A DNA stretch of 64,000 bases from Acidocella aromatica (lineage in GTDB: Bacteria; Pseudomonadota; Alphaproteobacteria; Acetobacterales; Acetobacteraceae), in assembly GCF_014201825.1 (NCBI RefSeq), contig NZ_JACHFJ010000013.1, positions 1 to 64,000 of the forward strand. Reading direction: 5' to 3'. Below are positions 35,988 through 46,594 of the stretch, in pieces. The notes beneath the pieces were generated by a model. The model was not told the DNA's origin. It ran no database searches and was given only the letters and a program-made list of their open reading frames with translations. Position 1 is the stretch's first letter. Every line of letters starts with the position of its first letter. A program made the position numbers and the translations under genes.

Positions 35988-38240
35988 ATGACTGCCCCCC
36001 TTCGTCTCGTCGCACTCGAAACCAGCCCGCCGGCCTTCTCCACCGAGGCCGCCGCCAGCATGGCCCGGGAGATTTTCGGCGTGGACGGCACGGCGCATCC
36101 GCTCTACGGCGAGCGCGACCAGAATTTCCGTATCAAGACCGCCTCTGGCCCCGGTATCATCTTCAAGATTCTCGGCCCCAACGAGGACCCGGGCAGCGTC
36201 GAGTTCCAGACAGAGGCGCTGGGGCATATCGCCATGATGGACCCCACCCTGCCCGTGCCCCGTGTGCGCCGCACCGTGAGCGGCGAGGCCTATACCCGCA
36301 TTACCGACGAGCGCGGCGTACCGCATATCGTCCGCGCGTTGAATTTCCAGCCCGGCCGGGTGATGGACGGCGTTCAGCCCTCCCCCGCCCTGCTGCGCCA
36401 TGCGGGCTCCACCCTGGCCCGGCTGAACCTCGCCTTGGGCAATTTCTTCCACCCAGCGGCGGGACAGCGCATCGTGTGGGATCTTCGCCGGATCGTCGAT
36501 CTGCGCCCCTCGGCCAAGCTCATCGACGATGCCGAGACCCGCAAGCTCATCGAAGCCGTGCTCGACCGCTTCATCGCCTTCCTCCCCGATCTGTCCCGCC
36601 TGCGGCACCAGATGGTGCATAACGACCTGCACCCCGGCAACATGCTGGTGGACGACGACGCCACCCAGATCACCGGCCTGCTCGATTTCGGCGACATGAT
36701 CCACGCCCCCTTGCTGTTCGACGTGGCGGTGACCGCCGCCGAGACGGTGGGGGAGATGCCGCCCCTCGACTACGCCGCCCAGATCGTGGCCGGGTACAAC
36801 GCCGTCCTGCCACTGCGAGACGAGGAATTCCCCGCGCTGTTCGAGGCGATCATCGCCCGCCACGCGCTCGCCGCCACCATCCACGCCTGGCGCCGCCATA
36901 ACGACCCGGCTGGAGCGGAGAAGCTCGGCGCGCTCTCGGCGCTCGGCGCTCCGGCCATTGATGCCCATTTGAGCGCCGGGCGCGACGCCGTGGTGGCCAA
37001 ATTCCGCGCCGCCGCGGCGGCCAAGCCGGGTGTCACCAACCTCGCCGAACGACGCTTCCATGCGCTCGGGCGTGGACTGGAACTCTCCTATCAAGAGCCG
37101 CTGCATTTGGTGCGCGGCGAGGGCGTGTTCCTCTACACGCCGGATGGCACGCGCTATCTCGATGCTTATAACAACGTCCCCTCCGTCGGCCACGGCAACC
37201 GCAAGGTGGCGCAAGCCATCGCCCGGCAGATGGAAACGCTCTGCACCAACACGCGCTATCTGCACGAAAGCATTGTGGACTATGCCGAACGCCTGACAGC
37301 CACCATGCCCGATGGGCTGGATACCTGCCTGTTCGTCAATTCCGGCTCGGAGGCGAATGATGCCGCTTACCGCATCGCCAAGATCGTCACCGGCAAGACC
37401 GGCGCCATCGTCATGGAACACGCCTATCACGGCGTGACCGATGTTGTGGCCGCCCTCTCCCCCTATTACGGGCCGTTCGCCCAGCCGCTCGCCACCTTCG
37501 TGCAAACCCTGCCCTCGCCGGATACCGGTGCCGACCCAGCGGAAGCGGCGCGACGGGCGATCGCGGCGCTACAGGCGAGCGGCCATGGCGTGGCTATGCT
37601 GCTCATCGACTCCGCCTTCGTCTCCAACGGCATCGTCAACGTGCCGGAGGGCTGGTTCGCCGCCGTGGCGGAAGAGGTGCGCAAGGCCGGCGGGCTGGTG
37701 GTGGGCGACGAGGTGCAATCCGGCTTCGGCCGCCTGGGCGATGAGTTCTGGGGGTTCGCCACCCATGGCGTGGAGCCCGACCTCGTGACCCTGGGCAAGC
37801 CAATGGCCAATGGCCACCCCACCGGCGCGGTGGTGGCGCGGCGCGAGCTGCTAAAAACCTTCACCGACAAGATCGACTTCTTCTCCACCTTCGGCGGCAA
37901 CCCCGTCTCGGCGGCGGCAGCGCTCGCCACGCTGGAGGAACTGCAAAGCCGCGACCTGCAAGGCAACGCCCGCGCCACAGGGCAAAAGCTGCGCGAGGGC
38001 ATAGCGGTGCTGAACCACCCCGCCCTAGGCGAGGTGCGCGGCAAGGGGCTGATGGTCGGCGTGCAGGTGAACGGCAACGCGGCTTTGGCCAAGGGCATCG
38101 CCAACGCCATGCGGCGCAACCGCGTACTCATCGGCACCGAGGGGCCGCAGGGCAACGTGCTGAAAATCCGCCCGCCTCTGCCCTTCGGAGCCGAGCATGT
38201 GGAGATTTTTGTCGAAGCCCTGCGCGCCAGCCTGGATTAG
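35988..38240 (+). CDS. Fusion of APH-type kinase and class III PLP enzyme (kinase/phospho-lyase)
   Basis: A 750-residue two-domain protein. Residues about 1-340 are an aminoglycoside-phosphotransferase/hydroxylysine-kinase-like domain (catalytic [14 protein letters not shown] and metal LLDFGDM). Residues about 350-750 are a class III aminotransferase fold ([31 protein letters not shown] lysine in [12 protein letters not shown]), closest to ethanolamine-phosphate or phosphohydroxylysine phospho-lyases (AGXT2L). The family logic is that the kinase phosphorylates an amino alcohol and the second domain eliminates phosphate and ammonia. Substrate unknown. I start at the ATG at 35988 (GAGGT upstream). 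Its stop overlaps convergent nadC by 4 bp. Confidence 0.82.
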   Translation: MTAPLRLVALETSPPAFSTEAAASMAREIFGVDGTAHPLYGERDQNFRIKTASGPGIIFKILGPNEDPGSVEFQTEALGHIAMMDPTLPVPRVRRTVSGEAYTRITDERGVPHIVRALNFQPGRVMDGVQPSPALLRHAGSTLARLNLALGNFFHPAAGQRIVWDLRRIVDLRPSAKLIDDAETRKLIEAVLDRFIAFLPDLSRLRHQMVHNDLHPGNMLVDDDATQITGLLDFGDMIHAPLLFDVAVTAAETVGEMPPLDYAAQIVAGYNAVLPLRDEEFPALFEAIIARHALAATIHAWRRHNDPAGAEKLGALSALGAPAIDAHLSAGRDAVVAKFRAAAAAKPGVTNLAERRFHALGRGLELSYQEPLHLVRGEGVFLYTPDGTRYLDAYNNVPSVGHGNRKVAQAIARQMETLCTNTRYLHESIVDYAERLTATMPDGLDTCLFVNSGSEANDAAYRIAKIVTGKTGAIVMEHAYHGVTDVVAALSPYYGPFAQPLATFVQTLPSPDTGADPAEAARRAIAALQASGHGVAMLLIDSAFVSNGIVNVPEGWFAAVAEEVRKAGGLVVGDEVQSGFGRLGDEFWGFATHGVEPDLVTLGKPMANGHPTGAVVARRELLKTFTDKIDFFSTFGGNPVSAAAALATLEELQSRDLQGNARATGQKLREGIAVLNHPALGEVRGKGLMVGVQVNGNAALAKGIANAMRRNRVLIGTEGPQGNVLKIRPPLPFGAEHVEIFVEALRASLD

Positions 38241-39088
38241 TCGAGGAAATCCAGCCCTATATCCAGCACCCGCGCCGAGTGGGTGAGCCATCCGGCGGAG
38301 AGCAGGTCCACCCCGCTCTCCGCGATGGCGGGGGCGGTCTCGGCATTGATCCGCCCGGAGGCTTCGGCCACGGCGCGGCCATTTATGCGCAGCACCGCCT
38401 CACGCAGCATCTCGGGTTTCATGTTGTCGAGCAGGATCGCATCCGGGCCGAAGGGCAGCGCCTCGTCGAGCTGGTCCAGCGTGTCCACCTCGATCTCGAT
38501 CTTCACCAGATGCCCCGCCGCCGCGCGGGCACGAGTCATCGCCGCCTCCACCCCGCCCGCGATGGCAATGTGGTTGTCCTTGATGAGAATGGCATCATCC
38601 AGCCCGAAGCGGTGATTCGCCCCGCCGCCCGCGCGCACCGCGTATTTCTCGGCAAAGCGCAAGCCGGGCGTGGTCTTGCGGGTGCAGCTTATCTTCGCCT
38701 TGGTGTGGGCGATGGCATCGGCAATGCCCCGCGTGGCCGAGGCGATGCCCGAAAGATGCCCCAGGAAATTCAGCGCCACACGCTCGGCGGTGAGGATACT
38801 GCGCGCTGGACCTTTAATGTCCGCGATAATGTCGCCGGGCGAAAGCCGCGCGCCATCGGCCAGACGCGGGGTAAAACGGATTTCCGGATCCACCAACTTG
38901 CAGGCGATGCGCGCGAAATCCAGCCCCGCCACCACGCCATGCTCGCGCGCCACCAGCGCCACGCGGGCCTGGGCCTCGGGCGGGATCACGGCGTCCGAGG
39001 TGATATCCCCCGCCCGGCCCAAATCCTCCAGCAGCGCGGCACGCACCGAAGGTTCGATCATGATGTCGGGGAGGGCAAGCAGGGTCAT
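38237..39088 (-). CDS. nadC: Nicotinate-nucleotide pyrophosphorylase (carboxylating)
   Basis: A 283-residue quinolinate phosphoribosyltransferase, third step of de novo NAD synthesis. Conserved: [64 protein letters not shown] and LLDNM. The ATG at 39088 overlaps the nadB stop. Last gene of nadA-nadB-nadC. Confidence 0.95.
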   Translation of the reverse strand: MTLLALPDIMIEPSVRAALLEDLGRAGDITSDAVIPPEAQARVALVAREHGVVAGLDFARIACKLVDPEIRFTPRLADGARLSPGDIIADIKGPARSILTAERVALNFLGHLSGIASATRGIADAIAHTKAKISCTRKTTPGLRFAEKYAVRAGGGANHRFGLDDAILIKDNHIAIAGGVEAAMTRARAAAGHLVKIEIEVDTLDQLDEALPFGPDAILLDNMKPEMLREAVLRINGRAVAEASGRINAETAPAIAESGVDLLSAGWLTHSARVLDIGLDFLD

Positions 39089-40491
39089 CAGGCAGCCTTG
39101 TGGATTTGGGTGGCATCGGCGCGGGCATGCGCGCCAACAGAGGTTTCGCGTGCCAACGCCGCCTGGGCAATGCGCAGGCAAAGCGCGGCGGCGGGATTGG
39201 CGGGCGCCATCGCGGCGAAAGCCTCGGCGGCTTCGCTCATCCCCGCCGCATCGCGCAGCACACCGAGATGCGCGGACATCAGCTCCTGCAAGGGCGCGGC
39301 GTCAGGCTTAGGCGGGGTTATCTCGGGCAGCGCCCGGACCGGCTTGGCCTCCATCCCCGCCATAACCCGCCCCGCCGCCTCACCGCAGATCGCGGCTTCC
39401 AGCAGCGAGTTGCTGGCCAGACGATTCGCCCCGTGCAGCCCGGTGCAGGCAACCTCACCCGCCGCGAACAGCCCCGGCACGCTGGTGCGGCCCTCGGCAT
39501 CGACCGCCACGCCGCCCATATGGTAATGCGCCGCCGGACGCACTGGAATGGGCTGGGTCGCCGGGTCGATGCCCGCCCGGGCGCAGATGGCATGAATCGC
39601 CGGAAAGCGCGCGGCGAAGCGTTCGCCAATCCCCCGTGCGTCGAGATACACTTCATACCCGGCCTGGGCATGGGCGAACACGGCGCGGGCCACCACGTCA
39701 CGCGGGTCGAGGTCGTTGCCGCGCATGAAGTACGCCCCGGTCTCGTCGATAAACCGCGCCCCCTCGCCGCGCACGGCCTCGGAGATTAACTTCAGCGAGC
39801 CGCTACCCGGCACATCCAGCGCCGTGGGGTGGAATTGGATGAACTCCAGATCGCGCAGCTCCGCCCCCGCGCCCATGGCCAGCATCAGCCCCTGGCCGAT
39901 GGCCCCGGGCGGGTTGGTGGAGTAGCGGAACAGCCCTCCAATGCCACCCGTGGCCAGCAGCACGCGGTCGGCGGGCAGGGCAATGGTCTCATCGCCACGC
40001 GTGGCCAGCACACCGGTCACGCCGGAAGCATCGGTGAAGATATGCCGCGCCGTGGCATCCAGCACGGTAATGCTTGTCGTGGCGCGCACGCGCTCGATGA
40101 GCGCGCGCAGGATTTCGGCACCCGTGGCATCGCCATTGGCGTGCAGGATGCGATGGCGGGCATGCGCCGCCTCCAGCCCAAGCGCCAGCGCGCCGGATTT
40201 GTCGCGATCGAAGCGCACGCCCAGGCGCAGCAGTGTCGCCACCACCGCCGGTCCCGCGCCGATGATCCGCTCCACCGCCGCGCGGTCGCACAACCCCGCA
40301 CCGGCGGCCAGGGTATCAGCCACATGCAGGGCCACGCTGTCGTCGCCCCCTATGGCAACCGCCATGCCGCCCTGCGCCCAGCCGCTCGCCGCCTGAACGC
40401 CCAGCTCTCCGGCATTCAGCAGCGTCACCGGATGCGGGGCGGCGGCCAGAGCGGCCATCAACCCCGCCACGCCACCGCCGATGATGATCAT
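39088..40491 (-). CDS. nadB: L-aspartate oxidase
   Basis: A 467-residue flavoprotein oxidising L-aspartate to iminoaspartate. FAD loop [17 protein letters not shown], then [35 protein letters not shown], the substrate loop [27 protein letters not shown] and [16 protein letters not shown]. The ATG at 40491 overlaps the nadA stop by ATGA; the C-terminal helical domain is short, making the protein smaller than E. coli NadB (540). The frame extends further upstream inside nadA but without homology. Confidence 0.94.
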   Translation of the reverse strand: MIIIGGGVAGLMAALAAAPHPVTLLNAGELGVQAASGWAQGGMAVAIGGDDSVALHVADTLAAGAGLCDRAAVERIIGAGPAVVATLLRLGVRFDRDKSGALALGLEAAHARHRILHANGDATGAEILRALIERVRATTSITVLDATARHIFTDASGVTGVLATRGDETIALPADRVLLATGGIGGLFRYSTNPPGAIGQGLMLAMGAGAELRDLEFIQFHPTALDVPGSGSLKLISEAVRGEGARFIDETGAYFMRGNDLDPRDVVARAVFAHAQAGYEVYLDARGIGERFAARFPAIHAICARAGIDPATQPIPVRPAAHYHMGGVAVDAEGRTSVPGLFAAGEVACTGLHGANRLASNSLLEAAICGEAAGRVMAGMEAKPVRALPEITPPKPDAAPLQELMSAHLGVLRDAAGMSEAAEAFAAMAPANPAAALCLRIAQAALARETSVGAHARADATQIHKAA

Positions 40492-41447
40492 TTGACCGCC
40501 AGCATGCGTTCGACTGCCCGCCGCGCCGGTGCAAACAACTCGGCCGGAATGGTCACCTCGGTCTGCATCTCCTCCAGCGCCCGGCGGATATTCTTCAGTG
40601 TGATCAGCTTCATGTGCGGGCAGAGGTTGCAGGGGCGCACAAACTCCGTCTCCGGCGCGTTCTGGGCGATATTGTCGCTCATCGAGCATTCGGTGATCAG
40701 CGCCACGCGGGCGGGCTTCTTCTCGCGCACGTAATCGGCCATCACCGCCGTGGAGCCGGAGAAATCCGCGACCTCCACCACCTCGGGCGGACATTCAGGG
40801 TGCGCCAGGATCACCACGCCCGGATGCGTCTGCCGCAGTTGCAAAATCTCCTGCGGGGTGAAGCGCTCATGCACCTCGCAATGCCCCTTCCAGGCGATGA
40901 TTTTTACCCCCGTCTCCTTGGCCACGTTCTGTGCCAGGAACTCGTCGGGCAGCATGATCACCTCCGGCACGCCGAGCGATTCCACCACCTTCTTGGCGTT
41001 GCCCGAGGTGCAGCAGATATCGCTCGCGGCCTTCACCTCGGCTGAGGTGTTCACATACGCGACCACCGGGCGGCCGGGGTACTTGGCGCGTAGCAGCGCG
41101 ACATCGGCGGCGGTGATGCTCTCGGCCAGCGAGCAGCCGGCATGCGCGTCGGGGATCAGCACGGTCTTGCTGGGGTTCATCAGCTTGGCCGTCTCGGCCA
41201 TGAAATGCACGCCCGCGAGCACGATCACATCGGCATCGGCCTTCTCAGCCTCACGCGCCAACGCCAAGCTGTCGCCCACAATGTCCGCCACGCCGTGGAA
41301 GATGTCGGGCGTCTGGTAGTTATGCGCCAGGATCACGGCGCGGCGCTCGCGCTTGAGCTTCAGGATCGCCTCGGCGTCCTCCGCCATGGTGGCCCATTCG
41401 ATGGGCGGGATGACACGGGAAACACGGTCGTACAGATCAAGCGGCAT
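40488..41447 (-). CDS. nadA: Quinolinate synthase
   Basis: A 319-residue 4Fe-4S quinolinate synthase condensing iminoaspartate with dihydroxyacetone phosphate. Cluster cysteines appear in [10 protein letters not shown] (about 104), AHPECPPEV and CNLCPHM. Also typical are [20 protein letters not shown] and [16 protein letters not shown] precedes the ATG. It leads the nadABC operon and is immediately preceded by two palindromic operator sites. Confidence 0.95.
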   Translation of the reverse strand: MPLDLYDRVSRVIPPIEWATMAEDAEAILKLKRERRAVILAHNYQTPDIFHGVADIVGDSLALAREAEKADADVIVLAGVHFMAETAKLMNPSKTVLIPDAHAGCSLAESITAADVALLRAKYPGRPVVAYVNTSAEVKAASDICCTSGNAKKVVESLGVPEVIMLPDEFLAQNVAKETGVKIIAWKGHCEVHERFTPQEILQLRQTHPGVVILAHPECPPEVVEVADFSGSTAVMADYVREKKPARVALITECSMSDNIAQNAPETEFVRPCNLCPHMKLITLKNIRRALEEMQTEVTIPAELFAPARRAVERMLAVK

Positions 41448-41460
41448 GGCGCACTCCTTT

Positions 41461-41479
41461 TATACTCAACGTGAGTATA
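41461..41479. promoter_or_regulatory. Palindromic operator 1 upstream of nadA
   Basis: TATACTCAACGTGAGTATA, a perfect 8-3-8 palindrome (one more base pair on each side). It ends 14 bp before the nadA ATG, overlapping the ribosome-binding/start region, so binding would block transcription. Confidence 0.8.
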
Positions 41480-41496
41480 AATCTTACGGGCGCAGT

Positions 41497-41515
41497 TATA
41501 CTCAGCTTGAGAATA
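41497..41515. promoter_or_regulatory. Palindromic operator 2 upstream of nadA
   Basis: TATACTCAGCTTGAGAATA, same 8-3-8 pattern with one mismatch. Its centre is 36 bp from that of operator 1, suggesting cooperative or looped repressor binding. Confidence 0.75.
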
Positions 41516-41527
41516 ATCGTGCAACAA

Positions 41528-42409
41528 TTATTTCACGCGGGGCAGCTTTGTGCCGGAGACCCCACGCTCCTCCAGCACCGCCTGGCGGAAACGGAACAGC
41601 TTGGCCGGACGCCCCGCCAGCCCTGAGGTGGTCTTGCCGGTTTCCTCCACCAGCTCCTGCTGCTCGATCAAGCGGCGGAAATTTGGCTTGTGCAGGGTCT
41701 GCCCAGCCAGGGCCTCCATGGTCTGTTGCAATTCCAGCATGGTGAATTCGCGGGGCAGCAGCTCGAACACCACGGGGCGATATTTGATCTTGGCGCGCAA
41801 CCGGGCGATGGCCGTGGCCAGGATGCGCCGGTGGTCATGCGTCATCTCCCGGCCCGGCACGGTCCCGCCCTCGTCCGTATGGGGGCGCCGCGCCTCTGGC
41901 ACCAAAGCAGCCTCCCAGAGCAACTCGTAGCGTTGCAGCACCAACTCCTCGTTCCACCCCTCGGCGCCGAACAGCCCTTCCACCCGCGTCTGACGGGCGG
42001 CATCATCCCCTGCCCAGGCGCGCAGGCGTGGTAGGATGGCCGCCACATAAGGCGCGGAACGGCTATGGCGGGCATCCTCCCAGGGGAAGTATTCGTACCA
42101 GCCATGCCATTCCGCGCCGGGATATTCCGTCATCGCCTCGCGGCTCAGGCCTAGATACGAGATGGAAATCCCCCGCGCCGCGCCGGGAAGCTGACCCGCG
42201 AAGGTGTAGAGCTGCTCCACATAGCCCAGCGGATGATGCGTCTGCCGCTCCACCCAGGCGCGCAGGCCGGTTTGCAGGGAGCGATGCCCCTCCTCTAGCG
42301 GGCCCGAGGGCAGCGCATAGCCGGAGCCGATGGTCAGCACACGCGGCTCGCCATCCGTCACGGCGGCAAGCACCGCAATCAACTCCGCCTGGACCGCTCC
42401 ACCTTCCAT
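41528..42409 (-). CDS. NrtR/NadQ-like transcriptional regulator of NAD synthesis
   Basis: A 293-residue protein with an N-terminal Nudix-like domain (about 5-140) and a C-terminal winged helix (about 205-275: LPREFTMLELQQTMEALAGQ, then KPNFRRLIEQQELVEETG and GRPAKLFRF), the build of NrtR and alphaproteobacterial NadQ. The Nudix box is degenerate (GPLEEGHRSLQTGLRAWVER lacks REx2E-E), so it should sense a ligand (ADP-ribose, NAD or ATP in relatives) without hydrolysing it. It is directly upstream of nadABC, with the two palindromes in the gap, so repression of nadABC is strongly suggested. Confidence 0.82.
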   Translation of the reverse strand: MEGGAVQAELIAVLAAVTDGEPRVLTIGSGYALPSGPLEEGHRSLQTGLRAWVERQTHHPLGYVEQLYTFAGQLPGAARGISISYLGLSREAMTEYPGAEWHGWYEYFPWEDARHSRSAPYVAAILPRLRAWAGDDAARQTRVEGLFGAEGWNEELVLQRYELLWEAALVPEARRPHTDEGGTVPGREMTHDHRRILATAIARLRAKIKYRPVVFELLPREFTMLELQQTMEALAGQTLHKPNFRRLIEQQELVEETGKTTSGLAGRPAKLFRFRQAVLEERGVSGTKLPRVK

Positions 42410-42448
42410 ACCTCTTTCTCGCGCATTTGCGGGGATGCGGGAAGGCGC

Positions 42449-43576
42449 TCAATCAAGCGATTTCTGGAACCTCAGCACGCTGACGCCGAGCATGACGCCA
42501 GCCAGCAGCGCCAGCCCCAGGAAATCCGGCCACAGCACGGCAAACCCCACGCCCTTGAGGAACACGGCGCGCAAGATGACGATGAAATAACGCAGCGGGT
42601 TGATGAAGGTGAACCATTGCAGCGCCGCCGGCATGGCCGAGATGGGAAAGGCGAAGCCGGAGAGGATGAAGAGCGGATTCACCAGGAAGAAATTGAGCGC
42701 GAAGGCCTGCTGCTGCGTGCGCGAGGCAGTGGAGAGCAACAGCCCCAGCCCAATGGCCGCCAGCAGGAACAGCGATGAACCGAACAGCAGCACGAACGGG
42801 CTGCCCACGAACGGCACATGGAACCACGCGGCCCCCAGCACGGTAACGAGCGCGACATCCGCCAGGCCGATGATAAAGAACGGCACCGTCTTGCCCAGGA
42901 TGAACTCCACGCGACTGATCGGGCTGACCATGATCTGCTCCAGCGTGCCCATCTCGCGCTCGCGCACCACGGCGAAGGCGGTCAGGCTCACCACCTGCAT
43001 CAGCGCCAGCGTTCCGATCACGCCGGGGATGAAGAACCAACGATCCTCCAGCCCCGCGTTGAACCATGGGCGTTCTTGCAACGAGACGCTCACCGCCCCC
43101 GGCGCGGCACCGCTGCTGACCCCCAGGGCGTTGGCGTAATCAGCCTGGAAGATGGTGACGATCTGGCTGACATAGCCGAGCGCGATAAGCGCGGTGTTGG
43201 AGTTAGTGCCATCCACCACCACCTCCAGCGGCGCGCTCTGGCCGTTGAGGAGTTTCTTCGCGAATTCAGCATGAATGATGATCCCCGCCACCGCCGTGCC
43301 TGTATCGATATCGCGGTTGAGCGATTGCTGGCTCGTCACGTTATCCACGATCTCGAAACGTCCTGTCGCCGGGAAATGCGAGATGAGATCGCGGCTGGCC
43401 TGACTGCGGTCGAGGTCCAGCACCACGGTGGACACATGGTTCACGGTAAAGGTGGCTGCATAGCCGTAGATGAAAAGCTGGATGACTAGCGGCGCGACGA
43501 GGCGGAAGATCGCCCAGGGGTCGCGCTTGAGTTCCAGAAACTCCTTCATCAGCATGACGCGAATGCGTTCGAACAT
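42449..43576 (-). CDS. ABC-2 type transporter permease (YbhR-like)
   Basis: A 375-residue ABC-2 permease: one N-terminal helix (about 25-45), a large periplasmic domain (about 50-175), then about five helices (about 180-370) including the conserved REREMGTLEQIMVSP and the end FINPLRYF. N-terminal FLELKRDPWAIFRL is typical of YhhJ/YbhR. Second of two permeases at the end of a five-gene operon; starts 2 bp after its partner. Confidence 0.88.
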   Translation of the reverse strand: MFERIRVMLMKEFLELKRDPWAIFRLVAPLVIQLFIYGYAATFTVNHVSTVVLDLDRSQASRDLISHFPATGRFEIVDNVTSQQSLNRDIDTGTAVAGIIIHAEFAKKLLNGQSAPLEVVVDGTNSNTALIALGYVSQIVTIFQADYANALGVSSGAAPGAVSVSLQERPWFNAGLEDRWFFIPGVIGTLALMQVVSLTAFAVVREREMGTLEQIMVSPISRVEFILGKTVPFFIIGLADVALVTVLGAAWFHVPFVGSPFVLLFGSSLFLLAAIGLGLLLSTASRTQQQAFALNFFLVNPLFILSGFAFPISAMPAALQWFTFINPLRYFIVILRAVFLKGVGFAVLWPDFLGLALLAGVMLGVSVLRFQKSLD

Positions 43577-43578
43577 GG

Positions 43579-44715
43579 CTAATCCAGGCTTTTACGGAAC
43601 GCCCGCGCCGCCGCGCGGATGATGACCGCCGCATAAATCAGCAAGGCGATGACCGGCACCGCCATATCCCACAGCGAACTGCCCTTGAGAAACACCGAAC
43701 GCAGAATGGTGACGTAATAGCGCGCCGGAACCAGCCAGGAGATGGCCTGCACCGCCTGCGGCATCTGGTCGAGCGGAAAGGTGTAGCCCGAGAGCATGGT
43801 GGTGGGCAGCATGGTGAGCATCAGCGCGATCTGGCTGGCTCCAAGCTGGCTATGGATACGCACCGAGAGCAGATAGCCAATGCCCAGCACCACCAGCGCG
43901 AACAAGGCCGTGGTGAGGACGAGCGTGAACAAACTGCCCCTGAACGGCACATGGAACCAGAAGGCGGCGGTGCCAAGGCAGAACACCGCGTCCAGCAGCC
44001 CGATGACAAAATACGGCGTCAGCTTGCCGAACATCAGCTCCAGCCCCGTCACCGGCGTGGAGATGAGCTGCTCCATCGTGCCGCGCTCCCACTCGCGCGA
44101 GACGGTGAGCGAGGTAAGCTGCGAGCCGACCAGCGCCAGAATGATGGCGACCACGCCGGGCACGATGAAATTACGGCTGTCCAGCCCCTCGTTGAACCAG
44201 ACGCGCGAGGCGAGATCCACCGTGCCCACGCCGCGCACCGTCTCGCCATGCGCCCCCTGCCAGTTCGCATTGAGATCGGCATCGAGTTGCGCGACGATGC
44301 CTTGCGCGTAGCCGGTGGCGATGTTGGCGGTGTTGGTGTCGGTGGCATCGAGCACCACCTGAAGGCTGTCCTGGCCGGTCATATACAGGGTGCGGGAGAA
44401 ATTCACCGGTATCACCAGTGCTGCGATGCAATCGCCATGGTCCATGGCTGCGCGCAAATCGCGGTCGGTTTGCAGCACCGCGACTTGGCGGAACCAGTCG
44501 GAGGAGGTGAAGCGGTTCACCACGCCGCGGCTGAGCTGGCTGTTCTCCTGGTCGTACACGCACAGCGGCACGCGCTTGATGTCCAGGCTGACGCCGTAAC
44601 CCAGCAGCCCCATCTGCATCAGCGGCATCAGCAACGCGATGGCGAGGCTGCGCGGATCGCGCCAGATCTGCAACGTTTCCTTATACGCGATGGCGAGCAG
44701 GCGGCGCAGGTTCAT
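43579..44715 (-). CDS. ABC-2 type transporter permease (YbhS-like)
   Basis: A 378-residue ABC-2 permease with the same layout as its neighbour: IAYKETLQIWRDPRSLAIAL, periplasmic domain (about 50-180), SREWERGTMEQLISTPVTGLE, then membrane helices ending near FRKSLD. Probably heterodimerises with the second permease. Its start overlaps the stop of the ATPase gene by 4 bp. Confidence 0.88.
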   Translation of the reverse strand: MNLRRLLAIAYKETLQIWRDPRSLAIALLMPLMQMGLLGYGVSLDIKRVPLCVYDQENSQLSRGVVNRFTSSDWFRQVAVLQTDRDLRAAMDHGDCIAALVIPVNFSRTLYMTGQDSLQVVLDATDTNTANIATGYAQGIVAQLDADLNANWQGAHGETVRGVGTVDLASRVWFNEGLDSRNFIVPGVVAIILALVGSQLTSLTVSREWERGTMEQLISTPVTGLELMFGKLTPYFVIGLLDAVFCLGTAAFWFHVPFRGSLFTLVLTTALFALVVLGIGYLLSVRIHSQLGASQIALMLTMLPTTMLSGYTFPLDQMPQAVQAISWLVPARYYVTILRSVFLKGSSLWDMAVPVIALLIYAAVIIRAAARAFRKSLD

Positions 44716-45659
44716 GCCGCCTCCGGCGCTGGTTTGCGCGAAACGAGGCGGACGAATACATCTTCAAGGCTTGGGATGATCGGCTTGGGCGGTGTAGCGG
44801 TGAGCCCGTGCGCCACGAGGAACCGCGCCAGCGCCGCGGCGTCCGTGCCCGGCGCCAGCAGCACATGCAGCCTGTCGCCAAAGATCGCCGCCTCCACCAC
44901 GCCCGGCGCGCCATGCAGCGCCGCCAGCGCCGCGCCGGGCTGGGGGCTTTCCAGCTCCACCAGCGCGCCGCCGAGATCCCGCCGCTTCAACTCGCCGGGG
45001 CTGCCGATGGCGATGAGATGTCCGGCGGCGATCAGTGCGATGCGGTTACAATACTCCGCCTCGTCCATGTAATGGGTGGAGACGAGAATGGTCACGCCAT
45101 CCGCCGCCAGACTGTGGATCAAATCCCAGAACCGCCGCCGCGCCTCGGGCTCCACGCCGGAGGTTGGCTCATCGAGAAACAGCACCGGCGGGCGGTGCAG
45201 AATGGCGCAGCCCAGCGCCAAACGCTGCTTCCACCCCCCCGCCAGCGTGCGCACCAGCGCGTCCTCGCGCCCGGTCAGCCCCGCCATGGTGACGGCGAAT
45301 GCCATCCGCTCCTTCAACTCGGCCCTCGGCACCCGGTAGAGCCCGCCGAAGAAGCGCAGATTCTCCGCCACCGTCAGGTCGCCATAAAGCGAGAATTTCT
45401 GCGACATATAGCCGATATGCGCGCGCACGGTCTCAGGCTCGCGGACAATATCATACCCCGCGACGGTGGCCGTGCCCGCACTTGGCCGCAGCAGGCCGCA
45501 CAACATGCGGATGGTGGTGGACTTCCCCGCCCCGTTCGGCCCGATGAACCCCACGACCTCGCCCTTGGCGATGTCCAGATCCAGCGCGTCCACAGCGACA
45601 AACGCGCCGAAGCGCTTGGTCAGTCCGCGCGCCTGCACGGCGGGCGGGGCGCCGTTCAC
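44712..45659 (-). CDS. ABC transporter ATP-binding protein (second ATPase)
   Basis: A 315-residue ABC ATPase: Walker A GPNGAGKST, signature LAGGWKQRLALG, Walker B VLFLDEPTSGVEP, H-loop VSTHYMDEAE, and a C-terminal extension of about 80 residues. The signature LAGG is a little off the usual LSGG. It starts with GTG at 45659, its start overlapping the upstream stop (GTGA). In E. coli YbhF and RbbA two such ATPase modules are fused; here they are separate genes. Confidence 0.9.
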   Translation of the reverse strand: MNGAPPAVQARGLTKRFGAFVAVDALDLDIAKGEVVGFIGPNGAGKSTTIRMLCGLLRPSAGTATVAGYDIVREPETVRAHIGYMSQKFSLYGDLTVAENLRFFGGLYRVPRAELKERMAFAVTMAGLTGREDALVRTLAGGWKQRLALGCAILHRPPVLFLDEPTSGVEPEARRRFWDLIHSLAADGVTILVSTHYMDEAEYCNRIALIAAGHLIAIGSPGELKRRDLGGALVELESPQPGAALAALHGAPGVVEAAIFGDRLHVLLAPGTDAAALARFLVAHGLTATPPKPIIPSLEDVFVRLVSRKPAPEAA

Positions 45660-46594
45660 GCCGCCCCCGCGCCGGTCAGGGCGACGAACACATCCTCGAT
45701 CCCCGGCTCCACCTGGGCGATGTCGCCATAGGCCACGCCCCGCTCATGCAGCCTTGCGGCAAGCTCCGGGGCGCGGGCGGCGCTGTCGGCGCGCAAATTC
45801 ACCCGGTCGCCCATCAGCAGCGCGCCCAGCACGCCGGGGGCGTCCTGTAACGCGGCGCGTACGGCACGCGGGTCCGGCGCGGTGACGGCGAAGAGCACGC
45901 CGGGCATGGCCTGCTTCAGCCGGGCTGGGGTGTCGCAGTCATGCACCCGTCCCTCATGCATCAAAGCAAGGCGCGAGCAGCGCTCGGCCTCGTCCATATA
46001 GGCGGTGGAGAGCAGAATGGTGACGCCGGATTCCCGCAGGCTGTAGAGAATCCCCCAGAACTCCCGGCGCGAGACCGGGTCCACCCCGGTGGTCGGCTCG
46101 TCCAGCAGCAACACGGTGGGGGTATGGATCAGCGCGCAAACCAACCCCAGCTTCTGCTTCATCCCGCCCGAGAGCTGGCCCGCCAGACGGCGGCGGAAGG
46201 GCGTCATCCCGGCGGCGTCCAGCAACTCCGCCGCGCGGGTTTTGCGGGCCTTGCGCTCCACGCCGAACAGTTCGGCATAGAAGAAGATGTTCTCATCCAC
46301 GCTCAAATCTTCGTACAGGCCAAAACGCTGCGGCATGTAGCTCAGCCGCGCCTTCGCCGCCTCCGGGTCGGCCAGCACGTCCACGCCGTCCAGCACGATC
46401 TCCCCTTCATCCGGCCGCAACACCCCAGCCAGCATGCGCATCAGCGTGGTCTTGCCCGCGCCATCCGGCCCGACCAGCCCGAAAATCTCGCCCTGCTTCA
46501 CGCTGAGGCTGATCCCATCCACCGCCGCCAGCGCGCCGAAATGCCGCCTCACCTCGCGGGCGGCGACCGCCACCTGCCCGCCTGCCCCGCTCAT
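45656..46594 (-). CDS. ABC transporter ATP-binding protein (first ATPase)
   Basis: A 312-residue ABC ATPase: Walker A GPDGAGKTT, signature LSGGMKQKLGL, Walker B VLLLDEPTTGVDP, STAYMDEAE in the H-loop place (alanine-tyrosine, so the usual histidine is lacking, as in some ABC-2 exporters). Forms the asymmetric ATPase pair with the next gene. Overlaps the membrane-fusion gene by 4 bp. Confidence 0.9.
   Translation of the reverse strand: MSGAGGQVAVAAREVRRHFGALAAVDGISLSVKQGEIFGLVGPDGAGKTTLMRMLAGVLRPDEGEIVLDGVDVLADPEAAKARLSYMPQRFGLYEDLSVDENIFFYAELFGVERKARKTRAAELLDAAGMTPFRRRLAGQLSGGMKQKLGLVCALIHTPTVLLLDEPTTGVDPVSRREFWGILYSLRESGVTILLSTAYMDEAERCSRLALMHEGRVHDCDTPARLKQAMPGVLFAVTAPDPRAVRAALQDAPGVLGALLMGDRVNLRADSAARAPELAARLHERGVAYGDIAQVEPGIEDVFVALTGAGAA

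Noticed and set aside
35922-37505. 527-codon open frame antisense to the kinase/phospho-lyase gene
   Set aside because: Mirror of a well-supported enzyme; no motif or ribosome-binding site.
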